Shown here: positions 38,010 to 48,639 of the stretch, one piece after another
How positions within the stretch are numbered: position 1 is the first letter of the stretch
How the letters are laid out: each line of letters opens with the position of its first letter
Assembly (NCBI RefSeq): GCF_947172395.1
Contig: NC_069094.1
Location: forward strand, 10,406,292 to 10,470,291
Length of the DNA: 64,000 bases
Reading direction: 5' to 3'
From: Bicyclus anynana
Lineage: Eukaryota; Arthropoda; Insecta; Lepidoptera; Nymphalidae
Translations under genes and position numbers: made by a program
Notes under the pieces: generated by a model
Databases searched by the model: none
The model's input: the letters and a program-made list of their open reading frames with translations, nothing else
What the model was told of the DNA's origin: nothing

Positions 38010-38181
38010 CTAGCGGACGCCCGCGACTTCGTCCGCATTTTAGTTTTTCGCAAATCTCGCAAAAAACATGGTTTTTTTCCGGATTAAAAGTAGCCTTACC
38101 AGCCAAATCGGTTCAGTAGTTGCTGCGTTAAAGAGTAACAAACATTCATACCAATTTTCGCGTTTATAGTATTAGTAGGAT
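38010..38181 (-). mobile_element. Helitron-like element, family B, complete
   Basis: The left end is CTAG (38010-38013), followed by gcggacgcccgcgacttcgt, which folds at the 3' end (gcggac / gtccgc). Keeps atcggttcagtagttgctgc, and the right end is atagtattagtagga. Confidence 0.7.
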
Positions 38182-38663
38182 CTACAGGCATTACGTAGGT
38201 ACATGAAATTGTGTAACTTGTGTTCAATTAAAATTACATAGATGCAATATTAGGTAAAATCACAGACTACATAATATAGTACAGTAAAGTTAGGTAAAAT
38301 CAAGATACTTTACAGAGAATTAACGTTTTGATACGTAGTCGGGCGTTTAATTTCAAATGAACGAGCAAACATCGCAAATGCTCCTCTGATGTATTGCAAC
38401 TGATTGAGGTAATAGGGTAGGCTTAGGCCAGAACTGAAATAGAACCGCAATACCGTAGTCTATGGAGATAAAATCACGTAGAATCGGTGTCAAGACTCAT
38501 CGAGCTATTCGCTCATTCAATACTGTAATTGGGTAAAATGGATTATTACACAACGTTTATGTATTCGTATTTGTGTGTGATATTCTTAGGGATTCTGATC
38601 AACTAATATTATTCAAATGGTATGGTTATGTATTTAAAAATCCGAACAAATCTGTCTTATGAT

Positions 38664-38760
38664 ATGCGTCCAGAAATCCGCATCGCAATTATCGGACGCA
38701 TTGTTCAAACGGTTTACCATAGATAAAATCCTTTCGATGCGATCCGTATGATGCGTATCA
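38664..38760 (+). mobile_element. One end of a MITE of the 52294 family
   Basis: gcgtccagaaatccgcatcg matches the terminal repeat of 52294-52494, followed by similar internal sequence (atcggacgcatt). The other end is not found. Confidence 0.5.
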
Positions 38761-38935
38761 GTGATACAATACTAAAATCCGTTTGTTGTGCTGCTTTTGG
38801 TACGTACGACGCGGTTCTATGGCCTGCTTTTAATCTCTCGTACCATAATGTTTTAATTAAGATGTTTTCTTTCTTCTGTATTTCGTACCTATATGTTTAT
38901 TTGCAACATTGCACTGTAAAGGTCGTCATTGACGG

Positions 38936-39060
38936 TCAATTATTCTCACGTTTCTGAAAATCAAACGGCAGTACCCACGCGGCTCTACAAGTCATGTACG
39001 CAGTGACCAACACACGATCAATTATAGTCGTGGGTGTTTCAGAAACGTGAGAATAATTGA
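38936..39060. repeat. Inverted repeat with perfect 24-bp arms
   Basis: Arms 38936-38959 and 39037-39060 are exact reverse complements, separated by 77 bp. Likely a small MITE; no clear target duplication. Confidence 0.85.
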
Positions 39061-39324
39061 TCGTTTGTGGCTAGCATAAAGTTTTGTGTTAGGAATTTCA
39101 CCATCGGTCGTTGGACAAGCAGTGACAAAGGCAGTCTCTCATCCCCGACCTTGGAGTACAAAGAACCCAAGTTCAGCTGTGATCGTTTACTTTGAGATAA
39201 TGATCCCAGTAATCCGATAAAATCATACTGATTACTGTCTGTGTTAGTATTTGCTCATAGTATCATAATACACTTCGTAGATGAACTGCCTTACCCTTAG
39301 AGGACATTACGAACTTGTATCCAT

Positions 39325-39538
39325 CATTAAAAACCTACACTCGGTCACTCTTGAGCACGAGTCTCCACTCAGAATGGAGTTAGGCCTTAGTCCACCACGC
39401 TGTGCAAACACTTGGCAGACTTCACACACGTAGAAAGTTAAGAAAATTCTCAAGTAAGCGGGTTTCCTCAAGATGTTTTTCTTGTTTGTTTGAGACACGC
39501 GATATTTAATATCGTAAAATGCACATCTCATGAACCTG
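39325..39538 (-). mobile_element. SINE family C, headless
   Basis: Minus strand from tgcattttacgatattaaat through cttaactttctacgtgtg to gagtggagactcgtgctcaa. Decayed. Confidence 0.75.
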
Positions 39539-40064
39539 TGTTGAAATTAGAAATTAATAAAGAAATTTTCCTTTTTATACAATTTGTTCGTATCGTGCTT
39601 ACCCTATTATACAACCTTGTGCACGCCACTGTTCCTAGTATTTCTTTGGTTTACACAAGGATAAAGTAAGCGTATTATACGAATGGTATGTTGACAGACC
39701 ATGTTGTAATTTGTAAGCCGATTAACTACCTTTGTACAAAGAAACCTACCTGTTATTTCTAGATATTGTTATGCTTTCTCATCACGAAGCTACGTGATTA
39801 TACGCAAGTACGTTTAGTTTAACGTATAAAATAAAATGCTTACTTTCGTCTATGTACTATACATACGTGTTTAAAAATGGCATTCATGGCAGATTTTTGC
39901 AGCATCGCTATTTGGTGCTTCAGTGCTAACGATGAACACTGGCCTTGTATCCATTTTGTGGTATGATATTATCAATTTTCGCTATCACTTACTGTCGAAA
40001 AGTTTAACCACAAATTCCATAATGTAGATAAAAATATTTGCTCTTTAATTTATTAAACAACCAA

Positions 40065-40410
40065 TAGCAGACGGCCCGCGGTTTCACTCACATAGTTCTC
40101 GTTCATAGATAGATAGATAGATATTCTTTATTTGCACACCACAAAGACAAATAAAAGTGAAATAAAAACATATTAAGAAGAGATCAGTATACAAAAGGCG
40201 GCCTTATCGCTTTGACGGCGATTTCTTCCAGGCAACCTTCGGTTTAGGAAAACTTAAGGACATCAGCAGGTTCATGTGGGAATACGGAGATAAAATATAG
40301 CCTTTGCCGCTCACAAATAACGTGACTTTCTATTGGTAAAAGTATTTCCATATCGGTTCAGTTGAATTAAAGATTACCCCTGCCTCCTACCTACCTATAT
40401 AAATAAAATA
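40065..40410 (-). mobile_element. Helitron-like family A element interrupted by a LINE
   Basis: Left part: gcccgcggtttcactcacat. Right part: gggaatacggagataaaata, gtgactttctattggtaaaa, atcggttcagt. The two are contiguous in other copies and are split by 40106-40269. Confidence 0.72.
40106..40269 (-). mobile_element. 3' end of a non-LTR retrotransposon, nested
   Basis: Minus strand reads gttgcctggaagaaatcgcc, then aaggccgcctttt, gtggtgtgcaaataaagaat and a (TATC)n tail. It is flanked by GTTCA at 40101-40105 and 40270-40274, a probable target-site duplication. Jockey/CR1-like by style. Confidence 0.78.
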
Positions 40411-41001
40411 AGTTCGATGCTATATAGATAAAATAAGTTCCTACCGTAGGGTTAAGCTCATGAACTTCTCTCCTCTCTAAAATATTGGTATAAATTACAA
40501 TTTTCAGAGTATTTGTATATATTTATAATACGTTTTTACCTACAAAAGTTAATCGTATAAACCGTATGTATAATTTTCGCAATACAAAGGCATGATATCG
40601 CCGAGGGTTTACTCAGTAAACAATCCGTCCTTCAAAGCCCAGTCGAGGACCCTATTGTGAGGTCGTCCTCAGGACGTCTGAGTCATAGTACGCAGTTGTC
40701 GTTAGGAGGGCATTGCTCACTTGGTAACTCCCCCTCCCTTCGGCGCGTCCGGTAAATACATTATGGAGGCATTCTTTTAAAAAAAAAACATATTTTTACT
40801 ATCTGCACTCATTGTTCTATACGTCCTAATTACGTTACCATTGTTTCGACGTGTTTTATTATTCATTACTAATGTGTACAGAATTATATTGTTAACCATT
40901 TACGGGCCATAATAATTGATGACCGGTTGTTATAATATAATTGTGTTTGTATAAACAAGTACACTTTTGCAAATACAAACTTTACTCGGCCATATAGATA
41001 A

Positions 41002-41203
41002 CTAGGCGACGCCCCGCAGTTTAACCCGCGTAGTTCGCGTTCCCATGAGAATACGAGGATAAAATACAGCCTATGACACTCACAAGTAACGTGGCTTTCT
41101 AGTGGTAAAAGAATTTTAAATATCGGTTCAGTAGATCCAGAGATTATCCCCTACAATACTACAATTGTAGGGGATAATCTACTTTGTAATATTAGTATAG
41201 ATA
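41002..41203 (-). mobile_element. Helitron-like family A element with an added palindrome
   Basis: The left end is CTAG (41002-41005), then gcgacgccccgcagt; the right end is aatattagtatagata. A perfect 17-bp inverted repeat (41141-41157 / 41164-41180, 6-nt loop) duplicates part of the element in reverse. Confidence 0.72.
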
Positions 41204-41749
41204 AGTACAAGCTGGTTTAGTATTAACCCTGTGATTTTACACATACTCGTACAATTTTGTAGTTTAAAAAGTTGCAAAATTTTCGAAATTGATTTAATAA
41301 AAAAACCCAAAATAAATTTGGTGTAGGTATGAAAATCTGTAATTCATATATGCGCAATGTATTTCTAACAAGGAATTGTAAAATTTGGTAACTAACAAAA
41401 TGATCATTTTATCTACAAGTTAAATGTGGATTTGGGCACAAAAATTCTGTAATAAAATGTATATTTAGATTCAGTTAGATATATTCATCACTGCTTACAT
41501 GCTTTAAGAGTGGCGTGCCGAGGAATTAAATATAGAAGAAGATACTAGCAGGTCGGTTGACATCTATAATAAGAGCCCGGGAGACTAATGAAACGTGCCA
41601 CGGAGATTGCTCAACCGTTCCCGGTTGTTGACTTTTCAAAATAACCGTATATTCGAATGTGCTCGAAATAAATTTCACTCCTTAATTGTGCTTCTTTATT
41701 TTGAAATACTTGATTTCGTCAGCATTAAACGAAGCGCGTTGTGCATCCA

Positions 41750-41924
41750 CACTTACTAATATTATAAATGCTAAAAGTCTGTCAGTTTACTTTTTACGGC
41801 TAAACATCTGAACAGATTTGGGTGAAATTTTGTATAGCATAGGATACTTTTTATCCCGAAAAAATCTATGGTTCAGCGGGATTTACAAAAAATTGAATTT
41901 CACGGAGACGTGGGTGTCCGCTTG
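41750..41924 (+). mobile_element. Helitron-like element, family B
   Basis: Starts cttactaatattataaatgc, keeps tttttatcccgaaaaaatct, and ends gtgtccgcttg (CTAG changed to CTTG). Confidence 0.65.
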
Positions 41925-42397
41925 TTTAGAATGTATTAATTCTTCTTTTTCTGTTTAATGTTTTTTGCTATTTCGTATTTACAATGAAAATTTACTTTGA
42001 GATTGTCAATTTGATCTACGAAAACAGCTGAAATTAATAACAATATTTTTCTTGAAAAAAGTTAATATTTTATGCTGTTTTTTGCTATGCTCTTTTGGGA
42101 TTAACGTGGGTGGCTGATAGAAGCTCGCCAGGATTAATGTCTTGCTCCTCTATTAGCCACGTTTAATGTTACGTCAGGATCAACCATCCAACCATATACA
42201 TACGTAGCATACGTACCATCAACCATGAGTATGCGACACTTATTGCTTAAGCTCAGTTATTTCATGTCAAAGTACAAGATAACCTACATTACCTCACATA
42301 CGGTAAGTAGGCTCATTCCCTTTCACAATAATGTATTGTTTTTAATCTATTTGTTAATACCATTTTATGTTTATTGCAACTCATAACAGATACTTGC

Positions 42398-42604
42398 TGT
42401 CGGCACGCGATTTCACCCACGTGGTTCTCGTTCCTGTAGGAATACGGGGATAATATATATCCCCGTATTCCTACAGGCCTATAGCCTTCCTCGATAAATG
42501 GACTATTTAACACTGAAAGAATTTTTCAATTTGGACCAGTAGTTTCTGAGATTAGCGCGTTCAATCAAACAAAGAAACTCTTCAGCTTTATATATTAGTA
42601 TAGC
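42398..42604 (-). mobile_element. Helitron-like family A element with an added palindrome
   Basis: Contains cacgcgatttcacccacgtg, cagtagtttctgagatta and tatattagtatag. A 20-bp inverted repeat (42433-42452 / 42458-42477, 5-nt loop) has been created inside it. Confidence 0.72.
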
Positions 42605-42825
42605 TATAGAAATATAGATATATAGATGACTTGCTTAGAACATAATATCTGAACTCTCACAGTTCAATTTAATTATGATTGGCTCAGTTGTCTAAATGCG
42701 AAAAGGAGAGGAGCAGTTTTATATTTTTGTACAAATTCTGACGACTGGAGTAATATATTTTACGAATATTCCTATCATATGCTTTTTGCTTTATATTGCT
42801 CTGTGTCGAATGTACTGTATTTTTA

Positions 42826-42865
42826 ACCGACTTCAAAAAAAGGAGGAGGTTCTCAATTCAATGTT
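42826..42865 (+). repeat. Interspersed repeat end
   Basis: ttaaccgacttcaaaaaaag and gaggaggttctcaattca. The same end is seen reversed at 62278-62312. Confidence 0.5.
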
Positions 42866-43339
42866 TGTTAGCGCATAACTTCGTCATTTCTTAACCAAAG
42901 CCTTCGCCTTCAAAGGTAGCACATACGATGTTATCTTTCGCTTTTTAGTTTATTCCTGTGATTTTGAAGTCGTTTCAATTTTTTTGTGTTAAAAAGATTT
43001 TATTATTTGCATTATTCACGTTGCCCGTTAATTACGAATAGCATACATATATAACATACAATAGTTACAAGGAAAACGCAATCCAAGTGATATGGTATGC
43101 CTTTGTCAACAACAATAGGAGCGGTTAACTGAAATCTAGATGTAGGTCGTTCGGGCCGCTCTACTTGCCACGGTGGCGAATTTGTGACTCGACCTCGGAC
43201 AGATCTCTTATATCGGATATCTTATCACCACTTGCTGCTCCGACAAAAAAAGTGTACCACCTATTTTATCTAAAAACCAATAAGTATATATTTTTTTTTT
43301 TTGTTGCACTATCCCGCATTTAATTACTTTAATTCCTTT

Positions 43340-43478
43340 ATCCAAAGGTTGTCTGGTAGATATTGATATAAGCAATAAGACCGCCTTTACGCATACTAGT
43401 TTTCTATGTTTTCTTTTGTTTTTGTTTTGTGCAATAAAGTATAAAATAAAATAAAATAAAATAAAAAAAACTAAAAAT
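43340..43478 (+). mobile_element. 3' end of a non-LTR retrotransposon
   Basis: Plus-strand counterpart of 40106-40269: ggttgtctggtagatattga, aagaccgcctttacgc, tgtgcaataaagtat, then an (AAAAT)n tail. Confidence 0.72.
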
Positions 43479-44193
43479 TAAGTTGCACGTATCCAAATTC
43501 TATATGTATTCGTAAAAGTACCTTGTAAAAGTTTAGTGTTAGTTAAGTGATATACATATACATAAGCGTATGGTATTCATGTGTTTGTATGTTTAAAATC
43601 TTTAAATCAATACATTACATCTGCACCGTATCATGTTACATAAATAGTATAGCAGTACTTTTATTACTTAATGATTTTAATGTTTTTCTAAAAAAATCAT
43701 ATCCCTTAGTCTTTCTTGGTAAAAAAACATTAAAACAATTAAGCCTACGGCCTACTTTATATGTTTTAAATTATTTCTTCTCTCTAAAATTCTGTGCATA
43801 GGAAGATTCATATCATGTGTGATATGTAATTTAATTATGTAAATTATTTTTTACTTTTATAATAATTATGTTAACGTTGAAATGCATTAATTATTAATAT
43901 GTCGCCTATTACACGTAATTCAAACTATCTTATTTATTTAAATTTATTATCTTAATCCAGTCAATTAGTCATCTCATCTTCCATCAACGTACTGTATGGT
44001 TTCTGGGTCGTTCTGATTAATAAAATTAATATAGCCTACTTTTGTAAGTGATTCGGTGGGCAGTTTTTTGCGACGTCTGTTAACTGGTTGCACGTTTAAA
44101 ACCATTTGTAACAATAACTGTTTCCCTTTGTCCCCGTTTTGCACGAGTGGCGTATTAGCTTATTAAATCTAAAGTATATTTGTAAATAAAGGC

Positions 44194-44377
44194 TTCATCA
44201 TCATCATCATATAAGCCGCTGGACATCCACTGCAGGACATACGCCTTTTGTAGAGACTTCCAAACATCACGATCCTTAGCCGTCTGGGTCCAGCTAATCC
44301 CTGCGAATCGCTTGATATCGTCAGTCTACCAGGGCTTTCTAGTGCGGGGTCGCCATTCCAGCACCTTGGGACCCCAA
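44194..44377 (-). pseudogene. RTE-like C-terminal fragment with TGATGA tail
   Basis: Minus strand reads KVLEWRPRTRKPW, then DIKRFAGISWTQTAKDRDVW and a remnant of YVLQWMS, ending ATGATGATGATG. Confidence 0.82.
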
Positions 44378-44529
44378 AGTCATTATAGGCTTAGATATTT
44401 GAAAAATGTAGAACACAATAGCCCGCTACCGTCCACCTTATAAGCACGGCGCTGCTCTCTCTAGTCGAGATTTCTAAGCGATTTCACTGCTGCCATGGAA
44501 ATACTAACTGTAGAATATTTACTTATACT

Positions 44530-44706
44530 TCTATACTAATATTAAGATGTTAAGTTTGTGGTGTCATAGGGGATCTACTGAATCGATTTTGAAAATTCTT
44601 TTACCACTAGAAAGCCACGTGTATGTATGAGTGTCATGGGCTGTTTTATCCCTATAATCTCACGGGAACAGGATTTACGCGAGTGAAACCGCGGAGCTTC
44701 GGCTAG
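44530..44706 (+). mobile_element. Helitron-like element, family A, both ends intact
   Basis: Starts TCTATACTAATATTAAG and ends GGCTAG (CTAG 44703-44706), with the acgcgagtgaaaccgcgg hairpin just before. One of the clearest TC...CTAG copies. Confidence 0.75.
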
Positions 44707-44709
44707 AAA

Positions 44710-46735
44710 CTATATACAAATAAATATGTAGATTGATGTGCGAATTTGGCCCTGTATGATTCTTAATATTTAATTAAAACAAGTTCACAATTTCATTTTA
44801 AAGGCGAATATACTCAACTATTAAATCCGCTTTGAGCGTTTAGAATTTCTAAATTACCTGAGGTATTTGCCCCCGTTTAGTTACTATCATTATTACCCTG
44901 AAAGCGATGTAGCATTCTGTTACGATGCCGCATGTATGAGCGCAGAACAGGAACGTAACTTATCAGTATTGGGTTCAATAAACTACTTGTAGTCACTGGT
45001 TAGTTCGCTTCTATCTGATACTACATCGTCATTTACCAACAGGTGTCAATGCAATCGAGCGGTAACTTGTCGTCGATTAAAAAAATAGTATCTACAGATA
45101 TCACCTAAATGTCACATTCACACCATTATGTAACGGTTACGAAGGTACTAATTTGTTATGTAATATAAAATAATTTGTTATTTAATAACACATACAAGAT
45201 GAATTGAGAAACACCTTTTTTTTAAAATCCGGTTAAAAATAATAACTGGCTGTGTTTGTTTTGAAGTTTTTTTTGAAGCATTTGGAACCTTCATAGCTTT
45301 AATTTTAACTATCACATTGTAAAAAAAAAATATTATTAACACGCCCGCGAGTACATCCGCCTTTAGACCTCCTTAATCCGGCCCTCTCACAAAATCCATT
45401 CTTAACGGTTGTCTACAGTACTAACTGTAAACCTTCTCCTTTCTTCCTTCCTTGAAAAGGTAAAGATAGTACAACTTTAAATTTAATATTTTGAAAATTT
45501 ACTTAATTAGAGACAAAGATCGCCGTAAGATTAAAAAAAACGTGTCCGATACGTACGATGCGGATATGTGGACGCCTATCTTTAGACGCCATTCGCCTGT
45601 CGTTAATAAGCGGCTTCTCAACCGGACGGCGGATAAGGTTGCCTACAGGAGGCCGTGTCCGCCCTACTAAATTACCGGGGCACGCAGCTGCCGCACGTGG
45701 AACAAAGGCGCTAGCGATACACGCGAGCCGCCAACGGATGCGGTGCGGTGATGAAACTGACACAGATTCTAACATGTATTTGGTAATCGAACTATACCTC
45801 GTGAAAGTCTCGCAGGACGGCAGTATCTTGCATTGTGTCCCACTTCGACACACTCTCGACATTTTTGACGACACCGAAACCTAAAAGCCGAAAAGAATAC
45901 CTTTTTGAATCTTCTTAACTGAAGCCGAGAAGTTATCGGTCGGTAACGGACACGCTCGATGTCCGCGTACTGGAACGGGCGAATGAAAATGTGCGCGGCC
46001 CAGATTTGGGATGCGAAATCGCGATTGTTGATTGGTGTATTGCGTTGTTGCTACATTTTCGCCTTGCATTCTATTCCATGAGAATTTTCAAGTATCGCCA
46101 TTAGGCCAGTAGGTCACTGGCATACCTTCTAATTGCAACGTATTGTTTTGTGTGTTTCTTATAAAATATTTAAAAAGAAAAGTTTTCAGTTATGAAATAT
46201 TTTCCCCGCGTTTCTATGAATGCGCTTGTTACCAAAGATTTTATACTGTTAGATGTGACACTAGCGCGTCGAAACTGAGGCGAACAATGGTGGCTAATTA
46301 TTGTCTCAATTTAATTTAGACTCGTAGTAAACAACGAAAATTATTTAAACAAATAATACTTCAATACTGTCTACAATGTAGTTCTGTGTAGTGAAAGTGT
46401 AAAAACTATAAACTTATACATAAATATATATAATGTGAGTAAATACATAATAAGTGCATGTGTGAGCCGCATGGACACGTAACATATTTAATAGTATAAA
46501 ATCGTTGCTTGTTTCAGTTAATGTGACGCTATTTTAATTAATAAATTTTTACTTTTAAATTTTAATTTGATATTTATAATGTATTAATAAAACATACAAT
46601 ACAAATATACCTAGAACAAGCAATGTATATCTACAGAATGCATTTTATTTATGAAACAAAAACTCAAAATCGAGTTGATCTGATTTGTAACGGAAATAAA
46701 TGTGCTTGAAATGTTTTTGTCACATAATCGTGAAT
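44710..46735. other. Intron 1, mostly unrecognised; GC-rich segment at 45550-45760
   Basis: At 45560-45585 gatgcggatatgtggacgcc matches the terminal repeat of the 52294 MITE. The GC-rich 170 bp after it may be inside a longer related transposon. Overlapping open frames on both strands here show no domain. Confidence 0.4.
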
Positions 46736-46740
46736 CATTA

Positions 46741-46844
46741 GGGTCAGCACAAACAGCACGTATCTTAAGGGTTGCCGCCGAGACGTCGCCAACTGCAATC
46801 GATTGCAGTCGTCGGTAGCAGTTGCTGTTCGTGTAAATGAACCC
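46741..46844. mobile_element. 104-bp palindromic MITE with TA target
   Basis: The ends GGGTCAGCACAAACAGCA and the reverse complement of TGCTGTTCGTGTAAATGAACCC form gapped terminal inverted repeats. TA flanks both sides (46739-46740 and 46845-46846). The centre is a perfect 18-bp palindrome, ACTGCAATCGATTGCAGT (46792-46809). Confidence 0.78.
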
Positions 46845-46849
46845 TAAGT

Positions 46850-48240
46850 CTATTAACAGGAGTCAGTAGGAGTCCAGTAGACACAGGTCAGATTTGGCCG
46901 CCGCATAGCTTAGCTTAATTGGCTCTATCGATCAATAAACACTCAGTCGTTACATTAACGAACTATTAATAACTATGTTCGTTTGTCATCAATATCTATT
47001 AACGGAGAGAAAATGACGCATTAAAGATACAGAATACTATCCTACTACTCGTATATTCGTTTATCACACATTTAACTCCCTATGAGTATGTTACGACAAA
47101 AACATCGTAAGTACACAAAACTTACCTAATGAAATCGATTTAACTATTTTATTTATTTCTATCAAATCATGACCCTACATGATTTCTTACGTTTTATCAT
47201 AATAGCCTGACTTATTACCAGCTGTTGAATATGCAAAAAATCATTTCTTCAATGCCACTGTTGCAGGCCTCCTCAAAAAATTAAAAAAATGATATTTTTG
47301 ATATGTAAAACATATTCTTAAAATTCTTTTGGTGTGAAGTAACAATTTCCGACTAATAGACAATTTTCGAGTGTTACTGATCGGGGCAAAGTGTTTGCAG
47401 TAGACACACGTAGGGAATAAAGGGAAGGAAAAGGTCAAATTTGTACTCCCTAAGTCGGTCACCTGTCGAATTAGCGAACTGGGTCAACCTTGCTTAACCA
47501 AGCTTAAACATAAGATTAACAGTCGAATGGAGATGCATAATATAGACACACTTAAGAAACTAGACTATACCATTATTGCGTTAAATGAAATCCCATAATA
47601 TATTATGTTAAAAATATCAATTAAAATTAATATGATTAAATAAAATTAAATGACAATAATTTATTATTAGATAATTCGAAATAATACGCAGGGTAAAGGA
47701 TTTATTCAGAATAAAAATATACTCATAAATTTTTCATAACGAGAAGGTAATTTGCCCTTTTTACGAATTGGTATAGGTATGTCAATATTATAAGTAAAGT
47801 TAATACTATCTATTAGATACCTAAACATTTATAATTTAGTTTTTATTTATAAGATTTCTTCTGTTTTTCTTTACTTGTTGCTGTATTGAAAATTGATCAT
47901 TCACGAACATATTTTTTATAAACATGGATTAAAATTTAAGCAACTGTTTACGTCAAAGTAATGTGGACCTAAAACTACTATTGAAAGATGCTTGAATTTT
48001 TGTCAGGTTTAAAAATATGGCCTTGTTTAAAATATTAATTACATTCGGTCGCGATATGTCTATTAATGAACATACGTTATTTGGTAAACCGGTTACTTAA
48101 ATGAGAATGACGCTCAAATAATAAACAATAATTCGACGTCCCTTATAATCCCAGTTATTTATATTACACTGGGATATTACATAGACACAGGTAGTTCAGT
48201 AGTTGCTGTAGCGATGTATAAACGGTTGCAATGAAATTGC
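46850..48240. other. End of intron 1, AT-rich, no feature recognised
   Basis: No repeat or exon seen up to the exon-2 acceptor. Confidence 0.5.
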
Positions 48241-48242
48241 AG

Positions 48243-48411
48243 GCTCGGGGCGGGCAGCGAGTGCGGCGGTGGCGCGTCGGGCGGGGGCGCGCCCGCTCCG
48301 CAGTCGGCGCGCGTCTCGTCCAACGGCGCCGGCGGCATGGCGGTCAGCCGCGTGCCCAGCCCGCTGCACGACGGGAACACGCCCGTCGCGGAGAACTGGT
48401 GCTTTACACAG
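48243..48411 (+). CDS. rdx: rdx exon 2 (Gly-rich N-terminal linker and SPOP N-terminal motif)
   Basis: Encodes the end of codon 5 and residues 6-61. Residues 6-36 are a low-complexity Gly/Ala/Ser stretch, very GC-rich against the AT-rich surroundings. An internal Met (48337, residue 37) opens MAVSRVPSP, followed by PVAENWCFTQ, which matches the N-terminus of insect Roadkill and human SPOP just before MATH. The acceptor is the CAG ending at 48242, with a weak pyrimidine tract; the donor is gtggga at 48412. The frame is closed upstream by TGA at 48232-48234, so a transcript that starts here or retains the intron must begin at Met37. The exon joins exon 3 in phase 0. Its family identity is firm. 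The exact 5' boundary is less certain than the 3' one. Confidence 0.93.
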
Positions 48412-48441
48412 GTGGGAATTAGACAACTATAACATCAATAT

Positions 48442-48626
48442 CTAGCTGACGCCGCGTGGTTTTACACGCGTGGTTCCCGTTTCCGAAACAATACGGGGAT
48501 AAAATAGCCTTCATCGATAAATGGGCTATATTACATTGAAAGAATTTTTCAAATCGGACCAGTAGTTCCTGAGATTAGCGCGTTCAAATAAACAAACTCT
48601 TTAGCTTAATAATATTTAGTATAGAT
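48442..48626 (-). mobile_element. Helitron-like family A element 30 bp after rdx exon 2
   Basis: The left end is CTAG (48442-48445), then gctgacgccgcgtggtttta with the hairpin; the right end is atatttagtatagat. It lies 31 nt beyond the exon-2 donor, so the donor's downstream context is transposon-derived. Confidence 0.75.
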
Positions 48627-48639
48627 ATGCTGCGTTTAC

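Noticed and set aside
45503..45884. Overlapping open frames of 123 (-) and 108 (+) codons
   Set aside because: Both lie in a GC-rich segment that begins with a MITE terminal repeat; no domain on either strand.
48231..48422. 63-codon open frame over exon 2 starting at the ATG at 48231
   Set aside because: It is in a different frame from the conserved SPOP N-terminus and runs through the splice donor.
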